From an uncultured Ruminococcus sp. (lineage in GTDB: Bacteria; Bacillota; Clostridia; Oscillospirales; Acutalibacteraceae), in contig CADAYJ010000043.1 in NCBI GenBank assembly GCA_902792115.1, positions 1 to 49,935 on the forward strand: a DNA stretch of 49,935 bases. The letters are read 5' to 3'. The translations under genes and the position numbers were made by a program. Under the pieces are notes generated by a model. It saw only the letters and a program-made list of their open reading frames with translations, had not been told where the DNA came from and did not search any database. Position 1 is the first letter of the stretch; the number at the start of each line of letters is the position of its first letter. Positions 7,911 through 15,773 of the stretch are shown here, piece after piece.

Positions 7911-8291
7911 TTATCCGGCGCCCTTCATCGCCTCGTGCTCTGCTTTAATCTCTCCGAAGAGGCGTGCAGGAGTCCAGCAGGCGTTCGTTTCCGTCACAAC
8001 AGCCTTATAAGGTATCCTTCCGACGCCGCCGCGATACAGCGCGCCGATGAGAATGTCTATCCCCTCTCCGGAGAACCCGTTTATCACGAGCATCTCGCAG
8101 CCGAAGTCTCCGCCGTCCGGCTGCTTTAAATGCGGAATGCCGGGAACGCCGGCGAGCGCTCCGACGGGCAGCGCGTACTCCTTTTTTGAAACGGTCCTAA
8201 CGGTGCAGCCGAGCGGCGCCACGGCGTTTTTAACGAGCGCCGCACGCTCGCTCCCGAAATTATAGAGCAGAAGTATTTTGTTTGTTTTCAT
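7911..8291 (-). CDS. DUF3783 family protein
   Basis: I place the start at the ATG at 8291 (MKTNKILLLYNF), which has a GGAAGGAG ribosome site. The upstream extension in the same frame is Arg-rich and lies inside the neighbouring gene. The 126-residue protein resembles the DUF3783 family: an N-terminal beta strand LLLYNF, a central conserved region and the C-terminal motif PYKAVVTETNACWTPARLF. The function is unknown. It overlaps the 3' end of the EamA transporter gene by 32 bp, implying cotranscription. Confidence 0.75.
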   Translation of the reverse strand: MKTNKILLLYNFGSERAALVKNAVAPLGCTVRTVSKKEYALPVGALAGVPGIPHLKQPDGGDFGCEMLVINGFSGEGIDILIGALYRGGVGRIPYKAVVTETNACWTPARLFGEIKAEHEAMKGAG

Positions 8292-9315
8292 TTTCTTTCT
8301 CCTTCCCCGTGTGGCGGCGGTTAATGACGAATATTCCCGCCGCAACGAGCGCGCCGGCGGCGGCATAATTCGGGCGAAGCGGCTCTCCCAGCAGCAGGCA
8401 CGAGAACGTAACGCCGAGAATCGGTATAAGCGAATTGAATATCGCGATCTCTCCGACGGGATTGCAGCTTATCAGCTTATTGTACACGGAAAAGCCGTAC
8501 GTCGATATCGCGACAAGGCAGCAGAGAACGAATGCGCCGAACGCACCGGGCGCCCGGAGACGTCCGCCCATCAGAAGACCTGCCGCGATGAGAATCACTC
8601 CGCCGAAGCCGAGGCTGACTCCCGTTGCCGCTCCTGCCATAACGCCGGCGCCTCTCCCGGAGCGCGACGTAACGACACGTGTGAGTATTCCGCCGCACGC
8701 CGAAAAGCAGGCGCTCAGAAGCAGCATACCGTCGCCCATGAACGACAGCTCCGACGACGCGCCCCCGGCGTTCACGAGCAGTATCCCGGCAAAGCCGAGC
8801 ACGCAGCCTGCCGCCTTCCTCACCGTGAGGCGCTCGTCACGGAAAACGGCGCACGCGGCAAGTATCAGCAGAAAGCTGGAGAGCGAATCTATGACGGCGG
8901 AGCGCGAGCCGGTGAGATTTGAAAGACCGATATAGTAGCAGAAGTAGTGCAGCGCCGTATTGACAAGCCCGAGCAGCAGCGCAAGGAGAACGCCGCGCCG
9001 CGCATTCTCTCCGAAGGGGCGGGCAGCGCCCTTCCTGTCCGCGCCCGGACGGCTCTGCGTATTATGTATTGTCCGATTTGCCTCTGCCCGACGCGCGATC
9101 GTCGGGAGAACGACCGAGATGAAAGAGACAAGCAGCCCTGCCGCCGCAAAGCGCACGCCTGCAAACAGCGTTTTCGAGCCGGTATCGTCCGGCGCGATCC
9201 CGAATGCGGGGATCCCGAGTTTTATCAGCGGAAACGCGAACGCCCACACAACGGAGGTCGAAGCCGCCAGCACCATCGCAGGCAGCTTCCTTTCAAACAA
9301 GCTACGATTATCCAA
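8260..9315 (-). CDS. EamA/DMT superfamily transporter
   Basis: The 351-residue protein has about ten hydrophobic helices arranged as two EamA repeats, with the typical ends GLVNTALHYFCYYIGLSNLTGSR in abbreviated form and a second repeat finishing FSCLLLGEPLRP. This is the drug/metabolite transporter superfamily, usually small-molecule exporters in the cytoplasmic membrane; the substrate is unknown. The start appears to be a TTG at 9315, about 23 bases after the predicted transcription start of a strong promoter. A low-complexity charged stretch (about residues 70-105) interrupts the first repeat and is longer than usual. The downstream DUF3783 gene overlaps its end. Confidence 0.88.
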   Translation of the reverse strand: MDNRSLFERKLPAMVLAASTSVVWAFAFPLIKLGIPAFGIAPDDTGSKTLFAGVRFAAAGLLVSFISVVLPTIARRAEANRTIHNTQSRPGADRKGAARPFGENARRGVLLALLLGLVNTALHYFCYYIGLSNLTGSRSAVIDSLSSFLLILAACAVFRDERLTVRKAAGCVLGFAGILLVNAGGASSELSFMGDGMLLLSACFSACGGILTRVVTSRSGRGAGVMAGAATGVSLGFGGVILIAAGLLMGGRLRAPGAFGAFVLCCLVAISTYGFSVYNKLISCNPVGEIAIFNSLIPILGVTFSCLLLGEPLRPNYAAAGALVAAGIFVINRRHTGKEKENENKQNTSAL

Positions 9316-9344
9316 GCTATCGCCTCTGAAATCATGATACGTCC

Positions 9345-9373
9345 ATTATACCACAACACCCCCTCACACGCAA
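9345..9373 (-). promoter_or_regulatory. Promoter of the EamA/DUF3783 unit
   Basis: Minus-strand TTGCGT (9368-9373) and TATAAT (9345-9350) have a 17-bp spacer and a TGG extended -10. The predicted transcript begins near 9338, close to the TTG start. Confidence 0.75.
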
Positions 9374-9377
9374 CCTG

Positions 9378-9625
9378 CGGCGTGTCACCGGCGGCGTGTC
9401 GCCGCTCACAGTTCCGGGCGGCGTGTCGCCGCTCACAGTTCCGGCGGAAGAATTTATAAATCAAAACCCGTCTCCGCGTCTGACACATCTTGCGGCGTGT
9501 AACTCACGGTTTTCAGCGGAAGTATTTTATAATTCAAAACCCGTCTCCGCGTCTGACACATCTTGCGGCGTGTAACTCACGCTTTCCGGCGGAAGTATTT
9601 TTAAATTAAAAATCCGTCCGGGCGT
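9378..9625. repeat. 73/74-bp tandem repeat block beside the DnaA-box array
   Basis: Units starting with CGGCGTGT occur at 9378, 9392, 9419, 9493 and 9566. The full units at 9419 and 9493 are 74 and 73 bp and share long runs such as CAAAACCCGTCTCCGCGTCTG. The first two are truncated (14 and 27 bp) and the last decays near 9625. No coding frame spans the block. Confidence 0.85.
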
Positions 9626-9717
9626 CCGTAAATACCCGTATAGCCTTTACACCGGGGGGCGGCAAAAAACGCGAATACGCATCCGGGAGCGTCCTATGTA
9701 ACACCATGCGGGGATAA

Positions 9718-10070
9718 TTATTTCACGTTTGTAATAATTAATACATATTTGTAATTTCATTTCTCTAAAAGCATTAAAAGTTAAAAAATTTACAATAAAA
9801 CGCCGAAATTAATTAAAATTTGAATTCTTATTGACACGGCTTCTATTACCTGTTGTTATAATCTTTTTCTAACATTCCACTTACTTTTCCACATATGAAA
9901 TGTTGATGAAGATTATCCACACCGTTGAAACCGTAACAATTCGACGTCTATCGCAAATCTTTCATGGGTTATCAACTCTTTCCACAGAGTTTTCCACATT
10001 ATCAACAGCGTTTTCCACTTTACAAATAGTAATATCATGGAGAATCTGCGCGCTTTTCCACATCGGTGTT
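9718..10070. other. Candidate replication origin / DnaA-box cluster with AT-rich tract
   Basis: An A/T-rich tract (about 9718-9850) is followed by nine DnaA-box-like 9-mers, all on the plus strand. They are TTTTCCACA at 9885, the perfect TTATCCACA at 9913, TTATCAACT at 9969, CTTTCCACA at 9978, TTTTCCACA at 9990, TTATCAACA at 9999, TTTTCCACT at 10011 and TTTTCCACA at 10054, plus a weak CATTCCACT near 9873. Every gene to the left reads leftward, and the first genes to the right read rightward. No gene overlaps it credibly. This layout (AT-rich unwinding element plus phased boxes) matches bacterial oriC. However, dnaA, dnaN and rpmH are not in the window, so a secondary DnaA-binding locus is the main alternative. 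Confidence 0.6.
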
Positions 10071-10201
10071 TTTTGACCATATTTCCGAGGTGATTTTTGG
10101 CGCACAACAACATTTAGTTGTAAAAAAAAGGAATGAACACAACACGTACGGGGCATACTATCTTTGCAAAAGAAACAAAATTGTTACAAAGGAGAAACAT
10201 T

Positions 10202-10465
10202 ATGATAAAAGCGATCAGCAGGCAAATCCTCGAGGTCTCCGACACGGGCAGCATATATTTTGCGAAGGCGTGGCTGATGATAAGCCCCGAATACGCCGAC
10301 GAGGACGAGCAAAAGCTCGAGGGCGAAGCGGAGAGATACCTTTGCTCGATCGACGCGCCCGGCGCCGTAAAGAGCCGAAGCCGCACCCTTCGCCGCGTTA
10401 TGCGCTTCCTCGCTTCCGCTGCCTGCGGCGGGCTTGTCACGGCGATGTTCCTTAAAGTATACTGA
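10202..10465 (+). CDS. Small C-terminally anchored protein next to the DnaA-box cluster
   Basis: The start is the ATG after AAAGGAGAAACATT, giving 87 residues. The N-terminal two thirds is polar (EVSDTGSIYFAKAWLMISPEY, acidic 36-45), followed by an Arg-rich stretch (about 58-67) and a hydrophobic C-terminal helix (about 68-84). I do not recognise the family and claim no function. It is the first rightward gene after the candidate origin. A terminator-like hairpin lies 190 bp downstream. Confidence 0.65.
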   Translation: MIKAISRQILEVSDTGSIYFAKAWLMISPEYADEDEQKLEGEAERYLCSIDAPGAVKSRSRTLRRVMRFLASAACGGLVTAMFLKVY

Positions 10466-10656
10466 CGGCGGCGCGGAAAAATGCAGGCTCCTTTGGGAGT
10501 CTCCCTCTTCCGGGCTGCCGCTCCAATGAACCGGCACCGCGAAAAGCAGCGCAGCCGGACTTTTGTCCGTTTTGCTCAAGCGGATCGCCGTCCGAAGCGA
10601 GCGTCCGAAGATAAGATATCTTACGCTCCGAATATTCTGTCAAAAGCTGAGAAAAA

Positions 10657-10700
10657 AGCGCCGAAAGCAGGCAGATCAAGCGGCTTTCGGCGACTTTTTT
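10657..10700 (+). terminator. Intrinsic terminator before the c-di-GMP gene
   Basis: GCCGAAAGC (10660-10668) pairs with GCTTTCGGC (10683-10691), followed closely by T6 (10695-10700). The remaining gap 10466-10942 also holds an AGCGT/ACGCT inverted repeat around a TAAGATATCTTA palindrome (about 10590-10630), and ATCATGTTGT near 10771 complementary to sequence near 10868. No known riboswitch was recognised. Confidence 0.8.
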
Positions 10701-10942
10701 GGAGAAAAATTTCATTTTTTTGCTTTTGGGGATATAAATTTTTAGGAAAATATGATATAATAATATGGATTATCATGTTGTGCTGACGCCGTGGGTTTTT
10801 GCATCTCTCAGATACGTATTTTTTGCCTGAGCCTGCGGCAATTACTGCAAAAGATACATCTTAAATACAACATGAATTTCTTGCGCTTTTACTGCTTCGA
10901 TATATTACTGACTGATCGTTTTTGAATAGGAGGGACCGCTTC

Positions 10943-13900
10943 ATGGGAAGAGATCTTGATACATTCATTATACAGAATTATAAAAAAGCGATGGAGTATC
11001 ACGAGATACAGACATTTTATCAGCCGGTTATCCGCACGTCCTCGGGGCAGCTTTGCAGCTTTGAGGCGCTTGCGCGTTGGATCGATCCGAAGATCGGCAC
11101 GATCTACCCGAATGAGTTTATCCCCGTTCTTGAACGCGAAGGGCTTATCCATCTGTTCGACCTCACGATCATCAGGCAGGTCTGCGCCCGTCTTCGCGCC
11201 TCGCTTGCGAACGGAGAGCCGCCTATTCCTGTCTCAGTCAACCTGTCACGGCTCGATTTTACGCTCTGCGACATCTTTACCGCCGCAGACGATATAGTCA
11301 GCGACTATCAGATCCCTCATGACTTCATTTATTTTGAGATCACAGAAAGCGTCATAGCAGAGGAAAAGGAGCTGATGAAGGGGATCGTGGAGCAGTTCCG
11401 CTGTGCAGGGTATCAGATATGGATGGACGATTTCGGAAGCGCCTATTCGTCGCTGAACGTCCTGAAGGAGTTCTCCTTTGACGAGCTCAAGCTGGACATG
11501 AGCTTCCTGCGCCCGTTCAACCTGCGCTCCAGGCGCATCGTGACCGCAATGATCAGAATGGCGAAGGATATCAATATCCACACGCTGGCGGAGGGCGTTG
11601 AAACGGAGGAGCAGTTTGTTTTTTTAAGGGATATCGGCTGTGAAAAGGTTCAGGGCTATTATTTCGGCAAGCCTATGCCCTTTGAAGACGCCGTTGCCGG
11701 CCTCGGCAAAAAGGAGATAGAGATCGAGGCTCCGCAGGACAGAACGTATTACGACGACATCGGAACGATAAATTTTCTAAGCGCCGTTCCGTTCATGACG
11801 CGCGAGGAGAAGGATTCTCTCTATTCGGCAAGGCAGCTCAACAGTATTCCCCTGATGCTCGCGGAGTTCTCCGCCGACTTCTTCAAGGTGCTTTTCTACA
11901 ACACGGAATTTGAAAAGATGACCAACAATTCCGGTATGTTCAACAGCGTGTTCACGCAGGAAACGCTCTGTAAGCCGCAGCCTTACCGCAAGATTTCAAA
12001 AAACATCATTAACCTCATGGACGCTGTCAGAGCCGCCGGAGAAGTCAAAAAGCTCTTTGCGATACACGACAAGTATTTTGAGATCACGGCGCGCTGTATG
12101 ACGCAGACGAAGGAAAAATACTGCGTGCTGGTGCGCGTCACAAATCTCACGAACGAGAAGAAATCGGACAAGACGGGATTCCTCGACGATTCTGTCCGTC
12201 AGATCTACGCTCTGTATGACCGCGTCACCGTTATGAATTATGCCGAGGACAGTATCACTCCTTTGTATACAGACAAATCGGCAAACATGATCTCCGGCAG
12301 GCAGGGCATCAAGCAGCTTGTGGAGGAATACGCGGAGAAATTTATTTTCCCTGAGGACAAAGACAGATTTGCCCATGTTTTCGATCCGAAAACGGCGGTA
12401 AAACGCCTTACGGAAAGCGCGAGCATCAGCTTTTCCGAAGTGTTCCGAACGGGCGTCGGTCACGGAAATTACGCCTGGTTCGAGTACACTCTGCTTCATG
12501 TCAGCAACGACGACTATTTCCTGCTTGTCCGAAATATCCACGACATCGCAAAGGATTTTATAAAGAATAACGCGCAGCGGCTCACAAGCTCAGGTCCGTA
12601 TTCACCGGAGCAGCTCTGGAGCAACCTGACGCGCTCCTCGATAATCCGCGTTTTTTGGAAGGATCAGGACCGAAGATTCCTCGGCGCGTCGAAGGGCTTT
12701 CTGGACTTTTACGGTTTCTCGTCCGCGAACGAGATCATCGGCAGGAACGACGAGGAGCTGGGCTGGCACGTACATCCCGACCTCTACATGAACGACGAAT
12801 ACAAGGTCATAAACGAGGGCGTGACGATACAGAATATCCCCGGAAAATGTATCAGCCACGGTGAAAACATAGATATCCTCGCAAGCAAAACTCCTTTGTA
12901 CGACGAGAACGGAAAGATCACGGGGCTGCTCGGCTGCTTCATTGACAAGGAGTCGCTCAGCGCAAACGATCAGGCAGGGCGCGACTACTCCCGCAGAGAG
13001 CTTCTCACAGGTCTGCTCAACTCACGCGGCATCTCGGAGCAGTCAGAGGCATTTTACGACGAATACTATCTGCGCGGCACAGACTTCGTGCGCTTTCACA
13101 TCGGCATCAACGACTTCAGCACGATCAACGAACAGTACGGCTTCGATTTCGGAGACAAGGTGCTTTACACCTTCGGCAGCGCGCTCAGCCGGGACTTCGG
13201 TCTTAACAGCGCGATCGGACGGTATGCAGGGCGCAAGTTCATTATACTCCAGCAGGTCGGGAGCAGAGAGGAAGCGCGTGAGCTCTGCAAAAGGATAAAA
13301 TCAATCGCCGACTCTATCCGCCACGTTGACGGGAAGCCGATCACGCTCTACCTTTCCGTCGGGTATGCGCTCTTTTCGGAATCTCTCGATCTGAACGAGC
13401 AGGCAAAGAGCGCCGAGATGCGGCTTCACGCCGATCACGATAAAAACATTTCGGCGGAAAACAGGATCGAACACGCCTCCGAGCTTTTCTCTCTGTTTGA
13501 CGATCTCCCTGTCATATACTCCGTGTATCACGTTACTCACGCAGAGCACAGCGGACAATACGACGCCGTTTTCTTCTACGTCAACCGCAAATACGAGGAT
13601 TTCGCCCGTCTTCCGGCGAAGGCGCTGGTTGGTCATACGGTCAGGGATATCTTCCCATTCTTCGGGGAAGACTGGTACTTTGACGTCAAAAGCGCCGCGC
13701 TAGACGGCAAGATCGTAGAGGGTGAATTCGACGGCCCGTTGAAGGAACAGCGTTTTCGCTTCACAGCGCGACAGATACTCTACCCCGGCTACTGCGCGAT
13801 CACCTGCACGGAGCTGCCTGTGATAAAGAGGCGCAGATACCTTCTGATAGCAGACGACGCCGAAAGCAACCGCAGGATACTCGGCAGCCTGCTTTGCGAC

Positions 13901-14620
13901 GAGTATGAGATCTATTATGCCTGCGACGGCGTCGAGACGATGGAGCTGCTTCAAAAGCACAAGGACGAGATCGCGCTGGTTATTCTCGACCTGTATATGC
14001 CGAATATGTCCGGGCAGGAGGTCCTTGCCCGTATGAAGCACGACGACGACCTGATGTTTATTCCGACGATCGTTCTGACCGACGATCAGGACGCGGAGCT
14101 TGACTGCCTGAAAATGGGCGCGATGGACTTTATCCCGAAGCCTTATCCCGATATCAAGATCGTCAAAGCGAGTATTGCAAAATGTATCGAAATGTCGGAA
14201 AACCGTGAGCTGATACGAAACACATATTACGATAAGCTGACAGGTCTTCTCAACGCCGATCACTTTATGCAGTATGTCACTCAGTACGATCATCACGAAA
14301 AAGGGACAGCCTTTGACGCCTATTTCTGCGATGTAAACCGGTTCTCCGAAATGACAAAACTGCACGGACAGGATTTCTCCGACCGCGTACTTCACTGCGT
14401 CGGCGCAGGGATCAATGATACGGAAAACGGGCGGCATCGGCTGCAGAAAAGAGGGAGACACATTTCTCTTTTACTGTCCTCATCAGAACGACCACGAGAG
14501 GCTGCTCAGGGAGCTTCTGGACAGCGTTTCTTCCGACGGGGAGACGGCAGGCAAATTCAGCCTGAGACTCGGAGTTTACTTAAATGCTCAGCAGGAGCCG
14601 GATATCGACGAGCGCTTTGA
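10943..14620 (+). CDS. EAL-PAS-GGDEF-like-PAS-REC c-di-GMP signalling protein (frameshifted near its end)
   Basis: The ATG at 10943 follows AGGAGGG. The frame codes for about 1225 residues. The order is: an EAL domain (about 18-255) with intact motifs (EALAR at 41-45, SVNLS, FEITES, MDDFG, ELKLD, AEGVETEEQ, VQGYYFGKP), so c-di-GMP phosphodiesterase activity is plausible; a middle region; PAS (about 559-670); a GGDEF-like domain (about 682-845) whose signature reads YAGRKF and is probably inactive; a second PAS-like region (about 850-952); a REC domain (about 966-1090) with ADD, phospho-acceptor D1016 in LDLYMP and a PKP lysine; and a second degenerate GGDEF-like domain from about 1096. From about 14405 the reading frame departs from the domain, which resumes in the +1 frame. 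No cognate kinase is adjacent. It appears cytoplasmic, with no membrane helix seen. Confidence 0.88.
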   Translation: MGRDLDTFIIQNYKKAMEYHEIQTFYQPVIRTSSGQLCSFEALARWIDPKIGTIYPNEFIPVLEREGLIHLFDLTIIRQVCARLRASLANGEPPIPVSVNLSRLDFTLCDIFTAADDIVSDYQIPHDFIYFEITESVIAEEKELMKGIVEQFRCAGYQIWMDDFGSAYSSLNVLKEFSFDELKLDMSFLRPFNLRSRRIVTAMIRMAKDINIHTLAEGVETEEQFVFLRDIGCEKVQGYYFGKPMPFEDAVAGLGKKEIEIEAPQDRTYYDDIGTINFLSAVPFMTREEKDSLYSARQLNSIPLMLAEFSADFFKVLFYNTEFEKMTNNSGMFNSVFTQETLCKPQPYRKISKNIINLMDAVRAAGEVKKLFAIHDKYFEITARCMTQTKEKYCVLVRVTNLTNEKKSDKTGFLDDSVRQIYALYDRVTVMNYAEDSITPLYTDKSANMISGRQGIKQLVEEYAEKFIFPEDKDRFAHVFDPKTAVKRLTESASISFSEVFRTGVGHGNYAWFEYTLLHVSNDDYFLLVRNIHDIAKDFIKNNAQRLTSSGPYSPEQLWSNLTRSSIIRVFWKDQDRRFLGASKGFLDFYGFSSANEIIGRNDEELGWHVHPDLYMNDEYKVINEGVTIQNIPGKCISHGENIDILASKTPLYDENGKITGLLGCFIDKESLSANDQAGRDYSRRELLTGLLNSRGISEQSEAFYDEYYLRGTDFVRFHIGINDFSTINEQYGFDFGDKVLYTFGSALSRDFGLNSAIGRYAGRKFIILQQVGSREEARELCKRIKSIADSIRHVDGKPITLYLSVGYALFSESLDLNEQAKSAEMRLHADHDKNISAENRIEHASELFSLFDDLPVIYSVYHVTHAEHSGQYDAVFFYVNRKYEDFARLPAKALVGHTVRDIFPFFGEDWYFDVKSAALDGKIVEGEFDGPLKEQRFRFTARQILYPGYCAITCTELPVIKRRRYLLIADDAESNRRILGSLLCDEYEIYYACDGVETMELLQKHKDEIALVILDLYMPNMSGQEVLARMKHDDDLMFIPTIVLTDDQDAELDCLKMGAMDFIPKPYPDIKIVKASIAKCIEMSENRELIRNTYYDKLTGLLNADHFMQYVTQYDHHEKGTAFDAYFCDVNRFSEMTKLHGQDFSDRVLHCVGAGINDTENGRHRLQKRGRHISLLLSSSERPREAAQGASGQRFFRRGDGRQIQPETRSLLKCSAGAGYRRAL

Positions 14621-14693
14621 CCGCGCGAAAGCCGCCGCAGACAGTGTGAGGGACGATCCGCAGAAGCTGTGCGGCTTCTGGGAAGAGACGTAG
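14415..14693 (+). pseudogene. Out-of-frame tail of the second GGDEF-like domain
   Basis: This frame, shifted by one base from the large gene, reads IRKTGGIGCRKEGDTFLFYCP and ends KLCGFWEET, the expected continuation of a GGDEF fold (KEGDTF occupies the GGDEF signature position). Removing one G in the GGG near 14409-14411 would join the frames into an approximately 1250-residue protein. Either the gene carries a one-base insertion or the assembly has an error. Confidence 0.7.
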
Positions 14694-14770
14694 CGGCAAC
14701 GCCGAAGACGCGCCGCCTGCATTCGCAAGCGTTCCCCGGAAGACCTCGCGCAAATAAAAACACACAAAAG

Positions 14771-14888
14771 CCCCGGCTTGCCGCATCTGTTTGCAGCGAG
14801 CCGGGGCAGCGCCGTTTGGAGGGCGCGACACTTCGTTTTGCCGCTCGTCAGCTCCGAAAAAGAAGCGCTCCCCATCCCGGAGAGCGCT
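14771..14888 (-). terminator. Tandem intrinsic terminators of the PAP2 gene
   Basis: On the minus strand, AGCGCTC/GAGCGCT (14864-14870 with 14882-14888) is followed by TTCTTTTT. A second stem CCCCGGCT/AGCCGGGG (14771-14778 with 14799-14806) is followed by TTTTGTGTGTTTTT. The first begins 10 bp after the PAP2 stop. Confidence 0.85.
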
Positions 14889-14897
14889 GAACAGTTA

Positions 14898-15455
14898 TCA
14901 TTTGATCATTGAGGGATCGACGGCGAGGAAGACGGCTTCTATGATCTTGTACATCGCAAATGAGAATGTAATCCCGATCAGAATACCGCACACAACGTCG
15001 GTCAGGTAGTGCGCCTGAAGATAGAAGCGCGAGAAGGAGATGCCGATCGCCAGGATCAGCACTATGATCGTCAGCCAAAGCTCGCAGTGAAGCATTATAA
15101 GCGTCAGCATCGCGAACGACGTCGCGGAGTGGCTCGACGGAAACGAGAAATACTTCGGTATCCTCTTTAAAACGAGATTTTCCTCGTCGATCTTGTGGCA
15201 CGGTCTGACTCTGCCGACGATACGCTTTATGATTACCTCCGAATTCACAAACGCAAAAAGCACGCTGATGAGTACCGAAAGTGCGACGTAAAGCGAGCGC
15301 GTGGTAAAGATAACGAACGCCCAGACCACGATCCATATCTTGCCCTGGTCGCCCAGAAATGTCAGAAATCTCATAAGGCTGTTCAAATACGGGCGGTGCA
15401 GCACCGCGACCTTTTCGATCAGCCTGTCGTCGGCTGCCTTGATCTTTTCCAGCAT
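14898..15455 (-). CDS. PAP2-family membrane phosphatase
   Basis: I prefer the start MLEKIKAADDRLIEK at 15455, giving 185 residues. A longer frame to 15569 adds a basic stretch without a clear ribosome site. About five hydrophobic helices carry the three PAP2 signature motifs: KRIVGRVRP (KX6RP), FPSSHS (PSGH-like) and SRFYLQAHYLTD (SRX5HX3D). Such enzymes dephosphorylate lipid phosphates, including undecaprenyl or phosphatidyl-glycerol phosphate, at the membrane; the substrate here is not determinable. Monocistronic, with paired terminators and a family A repeat 130 bp upstream. Confidence 0.9.
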   Translation of the reverse strand: MLEKIKAADDRLIEKVAVLHRPYLNSLMRFLTFLGDQGKIWIVVWAFVIFTTRSLYVALSVLISVLFAFVNSEVIIKRIVGRVRPCHKIDEENLVLKRIPKYFSFPSSHSATSFAMLTLIMLHCELWLTIIVLILAIGISFSRFYLQAHYLTDVVCGILIGITFSFAMYKIIEAVFLAVDPSMIK

Positions 15456-15585
15456 ATTATCACCGTTATTCGTTACAATTCCCTTGCTCCGGCCCTTGCT
15501 GAACCGGCGTCGAAAAAAGTGCTTCAACGGTCTAATTATATCACAACTGCGGAAATAAAACAAGGGCAATACCGCACAAAGGAAG

Positions 15586-15668
15586 CGCCAACAAATGCGC
15601 TGCCGGATTTTTCGTCAGATTGTACTAAACAACCGTCAAATTCCCGTGATATTTCAAGGGAGTTGAAT
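15586..15668 (+). repeat. Interspersed repeat family A, diverged copy
   Basis: The stretch shares TCAGATTG, then a spacer, and the end segment ATATTTCAAGGGAGTT with the copy at 39532-39627, but the leading CACTGATTAAA edge has decayed. It lies between the PAP2 start and the SpoVAD stop. Confidence 0.55.
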
Positions 15669-15773
15669 CCATATCACGCACGCAGCTGAGGAGAGGCGCG
15701 CTGTTCAGTCGATTGTACCGAAGCGCCCGGAGATCAGGGCGCATCAAGGCACGGCGACGCCTCCTTATTTTCG

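Noticed and set aside
9378-9625. Possible CRISPR array
   Set aside because: The units are contiguous tandem repeats without unique spacers of regular length, and there are no cas genes.
10780-10942. Possible c-di-GMP riboswitch upstream of the EAL gene
   Set aside because: No GEMM-like conserved core or tetraloop-receptor pattern is present, only a generic TTGCC/GGCAA hairpin.
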